Positions 22,824 through 33,935 of a DNA stretch of 64,000 nt are shown here, in pieces. Location: NCBI GenBank assembly GCA_022432975.1, contig CM039509.1, positions 46,931,184 to 46,995,183 of the forward strand, in the 5' to 3' direction. The position numbers and the translations under genes were made by a program. Each line of letters opens with the position of its first letter. Within the stretch, counting starts at the first letter, position 1. The DNA is from Begonia masoniana. Lineage: Eukaryota; Streptophyta; Magnoliopsida; Cucurbitales; Begoniaceae. The notes beneath the pieces were generated by a model, which was given only the letters and a program-made list of their open reading frames with translations, was not told where the DNA came from and searched no databases.

Positions 22824-24527
22824 ATGCGCAAATTTTGTACTGCCAACCTATTACCTATCGATCTTGAAATTGAACGAACCTGCCGAAGAAATCGTAGGGA
22901 AACAAGGCAGACAACGATGGCGGACGAACAAAACGCAGATTTACAACAGATGATCGAAGTGGCCGAAGTCGGGAGACGGACATTGCTCGATTATGTCATG
23001 CCATCTATGGATGGGGTTCAATCAGCAATTCGAAAACCTGCGATCACGTGCAACAATTTTGAAATAAAGCCGGGAACCATACAAATGATTTAGCAGTATC
23101 AATTCTGTGGTCTGCCTAACAAGGATCCAAAAGATCATATTGCAAGCTTCGTTGAGGTCTGTGACACGTTTAAATATCATAATGTTTCTGATGATGCTGT
23201 TAGACTTAGGTTGTTCCCCTTTACACTAAGAGATCGCGCTAAGAACTGGTTAAATTCCTTACCCCCGGATTCAATTACAACGTGGAATGAATTAGTTCAA
23301 AGATTCTTATCTAAATTCTTTCCCTTTGAAAAAATGGCAAAACTCCGCAACGAAATTAACAACTTTAATCAATTCGATGGCGAGACGGTCTACGAAGCAT
23401 GGGGCCGATTCAAGGAACTTTTACGAAAATACCCCCAACATAGTCTACCACAATGGATGCAAATACAGACATTCTTCATCGGCCTATCACCTTCTACACG
23501 GACTCTTGTCAACTCTGCAGCCGGTGGATCAATACTTCAAAAGACAGAAGTGGAGGCATTCGACCTGTTAGAGGAGTTAGCCCTTACTAATGATCAGTGC
23601 CCGGTTGAACGTCAAATATTGAGGAGGCAGCCAAACACTCCAGAAATGGATGCATTACAAAAACTGACTACACAAATGGCAGCCCTCACTAGACACATCC
23701 AAGGTAACCAAGCTCCAGTTAATGCAATTCATTCCCCGATCATACAATGTCAATGGTGCCAAGGACCACATGCTAGTGAAAACTGTCAGCAAGGGAACCA
23801 AATGGCTAGTAGTTCATCTGAACAGGCCCGATACGTGGGAAATTATAATAGACCGACGATTCAAAATTCAGGTAATTACTATAATGGCCCACGCAACAAT
23901 CACCCGAATTTTTCGTGGAAGAACCCGAACAATGCCATTCAGATGCCACAAGTTAATCAACCGGGACCTCAGTTTCCTGAAAGAAAATCTAATCTGGAGG
24001 ATTTAATTGCCAAGATGGGAGAGCGCACCAATAATATAATTGCTGAAATGGGGGAGCATACAAATAAATTTATGGCTGAAACAAGAACCACCTTACAGAA
24101 CCAGTCGGCCCAAATTCGAAGCTTAGAAACGCAAATGGGCCATATGACAGCTGCACTAAATGGACGCCCACAAGGTACATTGCCCAGTTCCACTGAAATC
24201 AACCCCAGAGACCAATGCAATGCCATCACACTTAGGAGTGGAAAAGTTATTGAAAATTACGTCAAGGAAAATAAGAAAGTGGTCGCACATGACGGAATGC
24301 ATTCGTCATCATCCGAGTCCACACCAAAGGATCAAGAGCTACAGGAAGCTCCACCTCAAATCCCAAAGGAGATCACCCCAAAAGTTCCTTTCCCACAACG
24401 CCTGAAAAATGTAAAATTGGATAAGCAATTCGACAAATTCTTGAACGTTTTCAAACAATTACACATCAACATCCCGTTTGCCGAGGCACTGGAACAAATC
24501 CCAACCTATGCCAAATTTTTAAAATAG
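22824..24527 (+). pseudogene. Athila gag (with internal stop)
   Basis: The frame starts at ATG 22824, with the basic segment EIERTCRRNRRETR near the N terminus typical of Athila Gag. It is broken by TAG at 23091-23093 and then continues in the same frame. The capsid-like Retrotrans_gag region is at about 23100-23600 (LFPFTLRDRAKNWLNSLP, NEINNFNQFDGETVYEAW). A CCHC-like knuckle, CQWCQGPHASENC, lies near 23750-23790. A stretch near 24000-24170 with repeats of IAKMGERTN/IAEMGEHTN looks coiled-coil-like. It ends at a TAG at 24525-24527, beyond which pol-type sequence continues in frame. Gag normally forms the particle that packages the element RNA; this copy cannot make a full-length product without readthrough. 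Confidence 0.88.
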
Positions 24528-27500
24528 ATTCTATCACACAAAAGAAAAATAGAGGATTGTGGTACAATCGCCCTGTCTGAAGAATGCAGTGCAATAATTC
24601 AATGAAAACTCCCACTAAAGTTGAAGGATCCAGGTAGTTTTACGGTTCCATGTGAGATTGGGAACTGCATTTTTTAGCATGCTTTATGCGATCTGGGAGC
24701 AAGCATCAATTTAATGCCATTATCTATTTTTCAAAAGCTGGAGCTAGGTGAAGTAAAACCAACACGAATGATTTTACAAATGGCTGACAGATCAATAAAG
24801 CACCCGAGGGGAATCATAGAAGACGTGCTTGTTAAGGTCGATAAGTTCATATTTCCAGCAGATTTTGTAGTCCTAGATATGGTTGAAGATCGAGATATCC
24901 CGATAATCTTAGGACGACCATTTTTAGCAACTGGGGGAGCATTGATTGATGTGCAAAGGGGTGAGTTGAAATTGCGTGTACAAAATGAGGAGGTCACGTT
25001 TAATGTGTTCCGCTCGATGAAGTATCCACAAGCTAGTGATGACGTGTTTTGGATAGACACGATGGACTCCACATTAGCGGATATGCCATTTCAGTTAAGT
25101 GACTCACTTGAAACAAATGAATTCAATCAAGATATTTCCCTGGACGAAAACGTGGGAGCTACAAGCTATGCATTATTGATGAACGCTTTTGAACCCGAAA
25201 AGAAGAAGTATTTTGAAAGTTTGAGAGAGCCACCTATTAGGGTCCCCCCATTCATTGAAAGTCCACCCACTCTAGAGCTAAAACCTCTACCGTCTCACTT
25301 GCGTTATGCATATATAGGAGAAAATGAGACTCTTCCAGTTATTATCTCAGCGGACTTATCTCAGATCGAAGAAGAAAAGCTATTACGAGTACTTCGAAAA
25401 TATAAAGTCGCTATTGGATGGACTCTATCGGATATTAGAGGCATTAGCTCCTCATTCTGTGTACATCGGATCTTAATGGAAGACAAGCATCGCCCATCAG
25501 TTGAACACCAAAGGCGTCTGAATCCAGCAATGAAAGAGGTTGTGCGTAAAGAGATTTTGAAATGGTTGGATGCAGACGTTATTTACCCGATTTCAGATAG
25601 CCCGTGGGTGAGCCCGGTGCAATGTGTGCCGAAGAAAAGTGGATTGACAGTAATCAAGAATGACAATAATGAGCTCATCCCATCTCGCACAGTCACCGGA
25701 TGGAGGATATGCATGGATTATCGAAAGTTGAATAAGGCCACACGTAAAGATCACTTCCTGTTGCCATTTATTGATCAGATGCTAGATAGACTTTCTGGTC
25801 ACGATTACTACTGCTTTCTAGATGGATACTCGGGATACAATCAGATTGTTATAGCACCAGAAGATCAAGAAAAGAATACCTTCACATGCCCGTACGGTAC
25901 ATTTGCTTTTCGACGGATGCCATTCGGATTATGCAACGCACCTGCGACATTTCAGCGTTGCATGATGGCAATTTTTTCTGACATGGTAGAACGATACATT
26001 GAGGTGTTTATGGATGACTTCTCAATTTTTGGAGCATCATTTGACATATGTTTGGAAAATTTGTCTAAAGTGATGGCTCGATGTGTGGAGACCAACCTAG
26101 CACTTAATTGAGAGAAATGTCATTTTATGGTTAAAGAGGGAATCGTTTTAGGCCACCGGATTTCATCACAAGGCATTAAGGTGGACCGAGCTAAGATAGT
26201 GGCGATCGAGAAATTACCACCGCCCGTATCAGTTAAAGGAGTGCGTAGCTTTCTTGGACACGCTGGTTTTTACCGGCGCTTCATCAAGGACTTCTCCAAG
26301 ATTACTAAACCCTTATGCAGTCTATTAGAAAAAGACGTGTCATTCAAGTTTACAGCAGAATGTCTTGAAACATTTAATGTTCTTAAAGAAAAACTTGTGA
26401 CAGCTCCAATTATCACTGCACCCGATTGGGAATTTCCATTTGAAATTATGACGGATGCGAGTGATTTCGCTATTGGAGCAGTTTTGGGCCAAAGGAAAGA
26501 TAAAAGTTTCCGAACAATTTACTACGCCAGTCGGACCCTTAATGATGCTCAATTAAATTATGCTACCACAGAGAAAGAGTTATTGGCCGTCGTCTTTGCC
26601 TTTGATAAGTTCAGACCATACGTGATTGGAAATAAAGTCATAGTATTCACCGACCACTCAGCAATCAAATATCTCATGGAGAAAAAGGACGCTAAACCTC
26701 GATTAATTAGGTGGGTGCTACTATTACAAGAATTTGACCTAGAAATAAGAGATAAAAAGGGAACCGAAAATCTAGTAGCTGACCATCTCTCTCGTTTAGA
26801 AACTCAAGAACATGTGACCGATCAAAACCAGCAAATAAATGAAGATTTTCTGGACGAGACGCACCTTGTTGTGTCGAAGCTACCATGGTACGCAGATTTC
26901 GTGAATTACCTGGTCGGTCAAACTATACCACCTGACTTGAAATCTCATCAACGAAAGAAATTCTTCTCCGACATTCGACCCTACTACTGGGAAGAACCTA
27001 TCTTTTATAAGCATTGTTTTGACCAAATGATACGGCGTTGTATACCAGAAGATGAGATGGAATCAGTCTTGAGGCACTGTCACACTCTGGAATGTGGCGG
27101 GCAGTTTGGAGGCGTTCGGACTGCAGCAAAAGTATTACAATGCGGTTTTTATTGGCCATCATTATTTAGAGATGCTCACACATTCGTGCAGGCTTGCGAT
27201 AGATGCCAACGCACGGGAATATTTCTCGACGCAATGAAATGCCCTTGACGAACATACTGGAAGTAGAGCTTTTTGACGTATGGGGAATTGATTTTATGGG
27301 TCCTTTTCCCACATCTTTCAATAACAAATATATTCTGTTAGCCGTTGACTACGTATCCAAGTGGGTGGAGGCTATTGCGACACCAACCAATGACGGAAAA
27401 GTGGTGCTAAATATTTTTACGTAAAAATATTTTTTCTCGTTTTGGCACTCCTAGAGCCATTATCAGTGATGAGGGGACACACTTCTGCAATAAACAATTT

Positions 27501-28271
27501 GAAGCCTTATTATTGAAATACAGAGTAAAGCATCGAAAAGCTCTTGGCTATCACCCTCAGTCTAATGGGCAAGCTGAATTTTCAAATAGAGAGATCAAAC
27601 AAATTTTGGAAAAGACAGTCAGCTCGTCACGTAAAGATTGGTCACGAAAATTGGATGACGCTTTATGGGCTCATCGGACAGCATTTAAAACTCCATTAGG
27701 AATGAGCCCATATCAATTAGTTTTTGGGAAAGCATGTCACCTCCCAGTTGAGTTGGAACATCGGGCATTATGGGCTATCAAGAATTTAAATACGAAATTG
27801 CAAGCAGCTAGAAAAGCTAGACTCCTACAGATTAATGAGCTCGATGAATTACGACGCGAAGCCTACGAAAATGCTCGGATATATAAGGAGAAAACTAAAG
27901 TGTGGTATGACAGACATATTTTGAAGAAGGACTTAGTCCTGGGGCAGCAAGTTCTATTATTTAATTCACGATTGAAGCTTTTTCCGGGAAAATTAAAGTC
28001 AAGATGGTCGGGACCATTTACAGTTAATCAAGTATTTTCGCACGGAGCCGTTGAATTACGCCGAGTAGATAACGGCACATTTAAGGTTAATGGGCAAAGA
28101 GTAAAACCGTACTTTGGTGGAGTGATCGAGAGTGATGTTCAAGTCACTCATTTGGAGCCCGACACGTACAAACTATCGAGCATCAAGCCATTGACGTTAA
28201 CTACGGCACTTTCCGGGAAATTGCCCGTCTATTTTATTGTTTTAATTGTCGTTAGTAGGTTAGCTATTTAG
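24528..28271 (+). pseudogene. Athila pol: protease, RT, RNase H, integrase (broken)
   Basis: Continues the gag frame. The protease signature CDLGASINLMPLS is near 24690-24725. RT is at about 25370-26110, with MDYRKLNKAT, LDGYSGYNQI, FRRMPFGLCNAP and the catalytic FMDDFSIFG. RNase H is at about 26430-26800 ([40 protein letters not shown]). Integrase runs from the HHCC finger (to about 27215) through a core with [18 protein letters not shown] and [12 protein letters not shown], to a C-terminal GPF-type module and [14 protein letters not shown]. Breaks: in-frame stops at 24603, 24675 and 26109, a frameshift near 27215 and another near 27421-27430. No chromodomain is present, in keeping with Athila. 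Enzymatic products from this copy would be truncated. Confidence 0.92.
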
Positions 28272-29557
28272 TTTGAAGTTTAGATTAGGATTTTCTTCTT
28301 GAACAATTACGTAGTTTACTTGAATGATTAACAATTAAAAAAAAAATAAAAATAATATTAATAAATACAAAAATATATCTGTTGTCTAGATATATTTAAA
28401 TCAATATAGGATTATGGTTAGTTCCTAATATTAATTTTAGTTAAGTAGTTTTTATTAGTTTTAGTTATTTTAATCATAAACAAAAACAAAGAATATAACC
28501 ATAAATAAACAAAAACAAAAAAAATAAATAAATAACATTAAAAAAAAAAAAGGAAGGTAAATTTTTAAATAAAAACAAAGGGGGCAAGCTCGCCCCTGCG
28601 CTGCCAACCCGAAGCTCGCCCCTGCGCTGCCGACGACCAGCGCTACCCCTGCACCGCCGACGAAGCTCGCTCCTGACCGCGCCAGATCGCGCCGCCCCAA
28701 CCGCACAGACAGCGCCGTCGCCCCCACTCGCGCGCCGCGCCCTCACCAGAACCGACCCGCGTGAATAGAGAACGTCTCTGCTCTCTTCTGCCCGAGCTCT
28801 CTGCGGCGACCTCCAGCTGCCCTAGCCGCCACTCAAGCTCGCTCTCCTGCTCTGCAATCCACCTGCGAAACATTCCGAAAATTTTCTTGTTCTAAGCATT
28901 CGCGGTACGCCTCTCTTCCCTCTTTTGAAATCGCTTCGAGGTATCGCACAATACCTCTGAATACCATAGTTCCGCTGATTTGATTATGCTGTTTGAAATT
29001 TGGAAATTGGGAGGTTAAAACAAATTAGACAAAAGTGTCGGGTGCACATTAAATTTTGGCATGTTCTTCTGTTTCGCGGCAGCTCTCACTCTTTACAGAA
29101 TTAATCTAATGATTGCTTATGCATGCTTTCGTGTTTTTGCTGGACTGGTAATATGACTTATTCTAATATCTACTGTCTTGGGCTGTTAAAAGATTTAGGC
29201 TAGAGACTTGTGTTTGATTTTCAATTTCTACACGCCCAGTGCTAAATAAATCGCCTGAATGAAAGATTTGTTTACTAGTCCTGCACATTGCTTTAAATTC
29301 TTCGTTTCATGCTAAATCTAGATTATAAAGTTTTCTCACAAGTCACTTCTGAGGTTATAGAGGTTGTAAACAGGATGTCAAACTTCAGATTAGTGGGAAA
29401 TTGAGGTTATTTGCGAAAGTGAAATTGAACTTGTGTTATTCATGTTTCGTTACTAAATTACTGTTTGCATGCTGCACTTGTATTACTGACGTGTTCACTT
29501 CTCTTGGTGTTGTCTAGTTTGTCTTCCTGCAGGTTTTAGGCGACATATTTATCTTTC
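28272..29557 (+). other. Athila non-coding spacer with GC-rich island
   Basis: After an AT-rich stretch (28272-28560) comes a GC-rich island (28580-28870) with repeated AAGCTCGCCCCTGCGCTGCC-type units, unlike anything else in the element. It is followed by sequence with a plausible splice donor (GCG/GTACGC near 28903) and acceptor (TTCCTGCAG near 29532) shortly before the env-position ATG. I infer an upstream leader or promoter for the third open frame; no protein is encoded here. Confidence 0.5.
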
Positions 29558-30566
29558 ATGGCACCAAACAGACAGCAGACTGCCTCTACCTCCTCAGTTT
29601 CCAGCCCATTACACTATTCCTTCTTCAATACTTTGGCTGAGAGTTATTTTCAGGAATTCATGCTTGAAGATAAACCAATCATCTGTGAAATTCAATTTCA
29701 GCCAAGTGCCAGTGACAGCAATATCCTGGAAATCCTGGAGCAGCGAAATTGGGGGACTTTAGCGGTCTTAGGAGGCGATGCAAATGTTAGCGTGGTTAGA
29801 GAATTTTATGCAAACTTGAGAGCCTATGGCAATGTTGGCCCCATCATGGTACGGGGCAGGATTGTGGATTTTTCTGAAGAGGTAATCAACACCGCGCTAG
29901 GACTCGAGGCCCCTACTTTTGATGAGTATGATGAGGGAGGGGCCTGATTATGAGACGATTCTTGGCGATATAGCCCATAGCAGAATTGTATGGACATATT
30001 TTAAAAAGTGGTGCAGGTTTATCTGAAAGAACTTGATACCAACCTCACAGAAGGCCGAGTTCATCAAAGATAGGGTGGTCCTTCTTTTTTGTATCCTGAC
30101 ACAGCATTCAATCAATATCGGGCGTATTATTCACAGGAACATCACCTCATATTGCAGAAAAACCCAGTTATCAGCACACATTTTGATTACACGATTATGT
30201 GCAGCTGCAGGGGTAGATATGAGTTCCCCAGATGAGTTATGGCTCCAGCCTGCTGTATATGGTGGGGCTCAGCCAAATGGACTTTCATTTCTCGATCATG
30301 ATACTCAGAGACAGCAGGAGCGTGTTGACGCTTGGTTGCAGAGTACATTTATAGGTTTCTCATCTGTCCCACCTACACCAAGTACTGCCGCATCATCCTC
30401 GAGGCCATCGTGTGCATACGCTAACAAGGAGTTGGGGCACATGATGGAGACTATTTCGATGCAGCAGGACAGAATGATGGAGATTATCACTAGAATAGAG
30501 CAAAAGATGGATCAACAAAATCACTCGTGGGCGGACGATGATGAGGAACAATCCGAGTCTTTTTGA
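29558..30566 (+). pseudogene. Athila third open frame (env-position, plant transposon protein domain), broken
   Basis: Starts MAPNRQQTAS with a Ser/Thr-rich N terminus. The segment VVREFYANLRAYGNVGPIMV...RIVDFSEEVINTALGL is the conserved block of the putative plant transposon protein domain found in the region between integrase and the 3' LTR of Athila and related elements. The first frame ends at 29947. A frameshift and a stop (about 29940-30028) precede the second part, 30033-30566, which contains ITRLCAAAGVD and a C-terminal Met/Gln-rich coiled-coil-like stretch ending EEQSESF. I see no signal peptide or clear membrane anchor, so calling it an envelope rests on position alone. Its function is unknown. 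Confidence 0.7.
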
Positions 30567-32155
30567 GGTACTTTTATTTTACCCTACTCATTTAAACTGA
30601 TTTAACATTGGGGACAATGTCTATATTAAGTTTGGGGGGGTTTTTATTTGGTTTTATTTGGATATTATTTTTTAGTTTTTAATTAAATTTATAAACATGT
30701 TTAGATTAGTAAGTCTGCTTAATATTTTGGATTCTATGGTATGATTATTTATTTCATTTGTTTAAAGTGTCGATGACTGCACCTTTGATCAATGCTTATT
30801 TCAACTTCTGAATAGATTCTGAGATAGTATGATTTGTGATAGTAGCATTGATTGGAGCTTAGGAAGTTAGACTTGTTTGTGTGGAAATGTTCATTCTTGT
30901 TTAAAGTTAGCTGATAATGATATAAATTGTTATCGTGAGATCTAGAGCCTAAACACAGTAAGGGAGTGCTTGAGTGTAAACATTGAAAGTGAGTGGGCTC
31001 CATTTAAATTTAGTGAGTGATTATTGAGTATTAAATTGTTCTTGGTTTTGCCCTGTATTCATGAATACAAATTGTGATTTTTGCAGAAATAGGAGAATGA
31101 CTTAGGCCATTTTTGAATCGTTTGTGCTTTTATTGACATACCTCATTTGTGTCATTTAAATGGCACCCTTAGTCTCCTATTTGAACCTTTATTTACCACT
31201 ATTTTGTCAACCCTAACTTAACCTACCCTGAAATTATTTTGACTATCCTGTTTATTGAGCACAGGGTTGTGGGTACATATTATGAGGAGAGTTGGAGAAA
31301 GTAGTGGTGAGAATCAGAGCTAATTCTTTTGTCAATTGTCTAAGTTGTTAGTATTTTGGGATTATATTTATTCTTCTTTTATGTTTTTCAGTGATTAAAG
31401 TTGTTACAAAAAAAAAAATCCAAAGTTATTGGAAAGTTGAATTGTTCAGTAGTAGAACAATTTCTTATATGCTATTTAATTTGTCGTTATTGTTGTTATT
31501 TGTATTTTATGTTTGTTAGTAAAGACATTGACAAAGGAGTTGGTTTTGAAAAATAGAGAGTGAGACAAGTTTGGGGGGATTATTGAGTTAACTGATTAGG
31601 AAAATGTTCAAGTGAGTGTAAGGAGTGAGGGTGGCATAAAGATGGATTGTACTCTATAGTTTCGCTTGGATCAAAAAATTTCCTACCTTATAAACCTGGC
31701 CTTACATTACAAGCTTAATTAAAGACCTATCGACTTTTATTCTGTTTACTCATATTTGTTATTAGTGAATAATGGGCAAGACTGATGAACAATAAGAGTG
31801 GATGGAGTGACCCTGAGAGGTAGTTTTGATTTCCCTTCTCATAAAACACAATTATAGATCTATCAGTTAAACGAGAATGAGTTTGAGTATGTACACACAC
31901 AAGAATTTCTGATTAAGTTTCTCTCAATGTGATATCATGAGTTGTATTATTGAAAGTGTTTATTTAGATGGTTTATTTGCATGTAAATATTAAGCTGAGA
32001 CGAAATACTGCGAACTATGATTTAGATAATTTTACCATAGAAATTTTAAATATTTTTCAGACTTTAAATTTTAGAAATTCCTGGATAAACTTTGCTAGAT
32101 TTCTATGCTTATTTTTTTTTGCTTGAGGACAAGCTTTCATTCAAGTTTGGGGGTG
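30567..32155 (+). other. Athila 3' non-coding region with repeated polypurine tracts
   Basis: Long untranslated region before the 3' LTR. Three similar purine tracts occur: AAGTTTGGGGGGG (about 30630), CAAGTTTGGGGGGATT (about 31570) and CAAGTTTGGGGGTG (about 32142-32155). The last, directly adjoining the 3' LTR, is the functional-position polypurine tract; the others look like duplicates. No open frame is recognisable. Confidence 0.75.
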
Positions 32156-33414
32156 TGATAAGTGTGTATTTTACACATTTTATTGTACTCTTTAATACTT
32201 GAATTGATGAGTTTTACTCAAGTATATAAAAAATCTGATATATTTGGTGAGTGTGTAGAAAAAAATTGGAGAATTACAGGTTTCGGTGAAATCATTCCAG
32301 AAGAAAAGCAGAACAATTGTCGATCGATCGTCTATTTTAATTGTTTTAATCTCAACCGTTGATCAATCGACTATTTTAATTGATGGAGGTGTTTAAATCT
32401 GGACCGTTGAAACTTGTTTTAATCTTAGCCGTCGAAGATAATTGTGGGCTGGGCTTCAAATTAATTGATAAATAGGTTATATGTTAACCTAATTGGGGGC
32501 ATTCAGAAAAAGAGGGAGAGCAGCCCTAGCGAGAGAAAAAGAAGGAGGCAAGCGAGACGGAGACCGGAACGGAGCGAGAGTTTCGAGAATTGATTTTCAG
32601 CATAATTTTTTTTTACCTTTCTCTTGTGAACTATGAACTTCTTTATTATTCTTGTTGTTTTTCTTTATTTTAGTATGAACTAAATTTATTTTCTAGGTTA
32701 CGATGTAACTGAAACTGGACTGTTTAATATTTCTAATTTTAGTTTTTATTTTCCTTTTTCCGATGTCGTGTTGAGTATTCTTGTCTGTTCTTCATGCTTA
32801 ATTTTGCCTGATCACCAAAGTTAAGATTTTTAGGGTTGTTTCAAAAAACGGAAGTTGCGAAATAACTGGGCATTGAAGAGTTTACCATAAATTGATTCTA
32901 GACTAGGGATAGTTAGGACTTTTATATAGTTTTATGATTTTCTGCACTTAATGTATTCAATTGATTTGAGTTTGAGACCGGGAGGTGATAACATGTTAGT
33001 TGGATAATATTATTATAGCTCGGGAGAGAATAATAATAAAAATAGAAAAATCACTGTCAACACGTAGGATTAGGAAATATTAACTAAATTAGGGATATTA
33101 AATAGAAAAGTGGATGTGAAATCAAAATCCCTAGATTCTTTCTTAATATTTACCAAATCTTTAATTATTTTCCTGCCATTTATTTTAGTTTCCTAATTTG
33201 TTTACTTCAATTACTTTAGTTATTTAATTGTTTAATTTAAAATCAAATAAAAATCAAATCTTTTTAATAAAAATTAAAGTGTTTTAGTCCAATCAATTTA
33301 AAACTAACTTAATTTAATATTTTAGTAAAAATATTCCTCGTGGGTTCGACTCTTACTTAAAAACTATATTACTTGTGCGACACGTACACTTGCGTATCAC
33401 GATTTTTCGCAACA
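32156..33414 (+). repeat. Athila 3' LTR
   Basis: 1259 bases, the same boundaries as the 5' LTR (TGATAAGTG to TTCGCAACA). It is followed by AAGTC and then the remainder of the Cassandra left LTR. Confidence 0.95.
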
Positions 33415-33730
33415 AAGTCCTAGTTGAAAAACAAATCCATGCGAGATTGAGTCGAATGTTCACCCAGTATAGGATGGGCCGAAGTTCACCTAATCCCCAA
33501 AAACGGAAAATATCTTTACTGGGAAAAAGGGGTCGTTGCAAATGGTATCAGAGTCTCTACCCAACTTGAGATGTGGCTAACGAGGACGTTGGGTCCCAAA
33601 ATCGGGGGTGATTGTGACGACCTAAAAAGGAGGTCGAGCGCAATCCCACACCGCTTGAGGAGAAGATAGAAATGAAACATATGTAAATGATGTCTCCCCT
33701 AGAAAGTAAGACGTGTTTTGTAGCACAATT

Positions 33731-33810
33731 GCACCGGATCCCGTCAGAACTCCAAAGTTAAGAGTGTTTGAGCGCGAGTAGTACCAAGTTGGGTGACCAC
33801 TTAAGAAGTC
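33731..33810 (+). repeat. 5S rRNA-like segment of the Cassandra right LTR
   Basis: GCACCGGATCCCGTCAGAAC, AGTTAAGAGTG and GTTGGGTGACC match plant 5S rRNA with a few changes. The box A-like sequence is more diverged (GAGTGTTTGAGCG) than in the left copy, so the two copies have decayed independently. Confidence 0.85.
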
Positions 33811-33935
33811 CTCGTTGAAAAACAAATGAGTGCGAGATCGGGTCAAATGTTCGCCCAGTATGGGATGGGCCGAAGTTCACTCAATCTCTGAAAGCGGACA
33901 ATATTTTACTGGATAAAATGGATTGTTACAATTGT

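Larger units (their letters stand above)
21455..33414 (+). mobile_element. Athila-type Ty3-gypsy LTR retrotransposon, complete but decayed
   Basis: About 12 kb with two LTRs (21455-22714 and 32156-33414). It has a tRNA-Asp-type primer site, Athila-like gag, a protease-RT-RNaseH-integrase pol, a long 3' spacer and an additional env-position open frame. The insertion duplicated 5 bp of the Cassandra LTR: AAGTT (21450-21454) and AAGTC (33415-33419), one mismatch. I count roughly a dozen differences between the LTRs over 1.26 kb, so it is a fairly recent insertion, yet gag and pol carry several stops and frameshifts. Confidence 0.93.
21258..33930 (+). mobile_element. Cassandra TRIM retrotransposon, split by a nested Athila element
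   Basis: Left LTR: 21258-21454 plus 33420-33540 (about 318 bases once the Athila and the duplicated target bases are removed). Right LTR: 33613-33930 (318 bases). Both start TGTGACGAC and contain a 5S rRNA-like block, the hallmark of Cassandra TRIMs; the right LTR ends TTACA. The internal domain is only 72 bases: a TGGTATCAGAG primer-binding site (33543-33553, initiator tRNA-Met type) and a purine-rich AAAATCGGGGGTGAT tract just before the right LTR. The flanking bases GTTGT (21253-21257) and ATTGT (33931-33935) look like a 5-bp target duplication with one change. It has no coding capacity; it would depend on enzymes of other elements. Confidence 0.9.

Noticed and set aside
28474..28873. Overlapping antisense frames in the Athila GC-rich island
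   Set aside because: Arg/Ala/Gly-rich translations of a GC-rich repeat, with several frames open at once; typical artefacts of composition.
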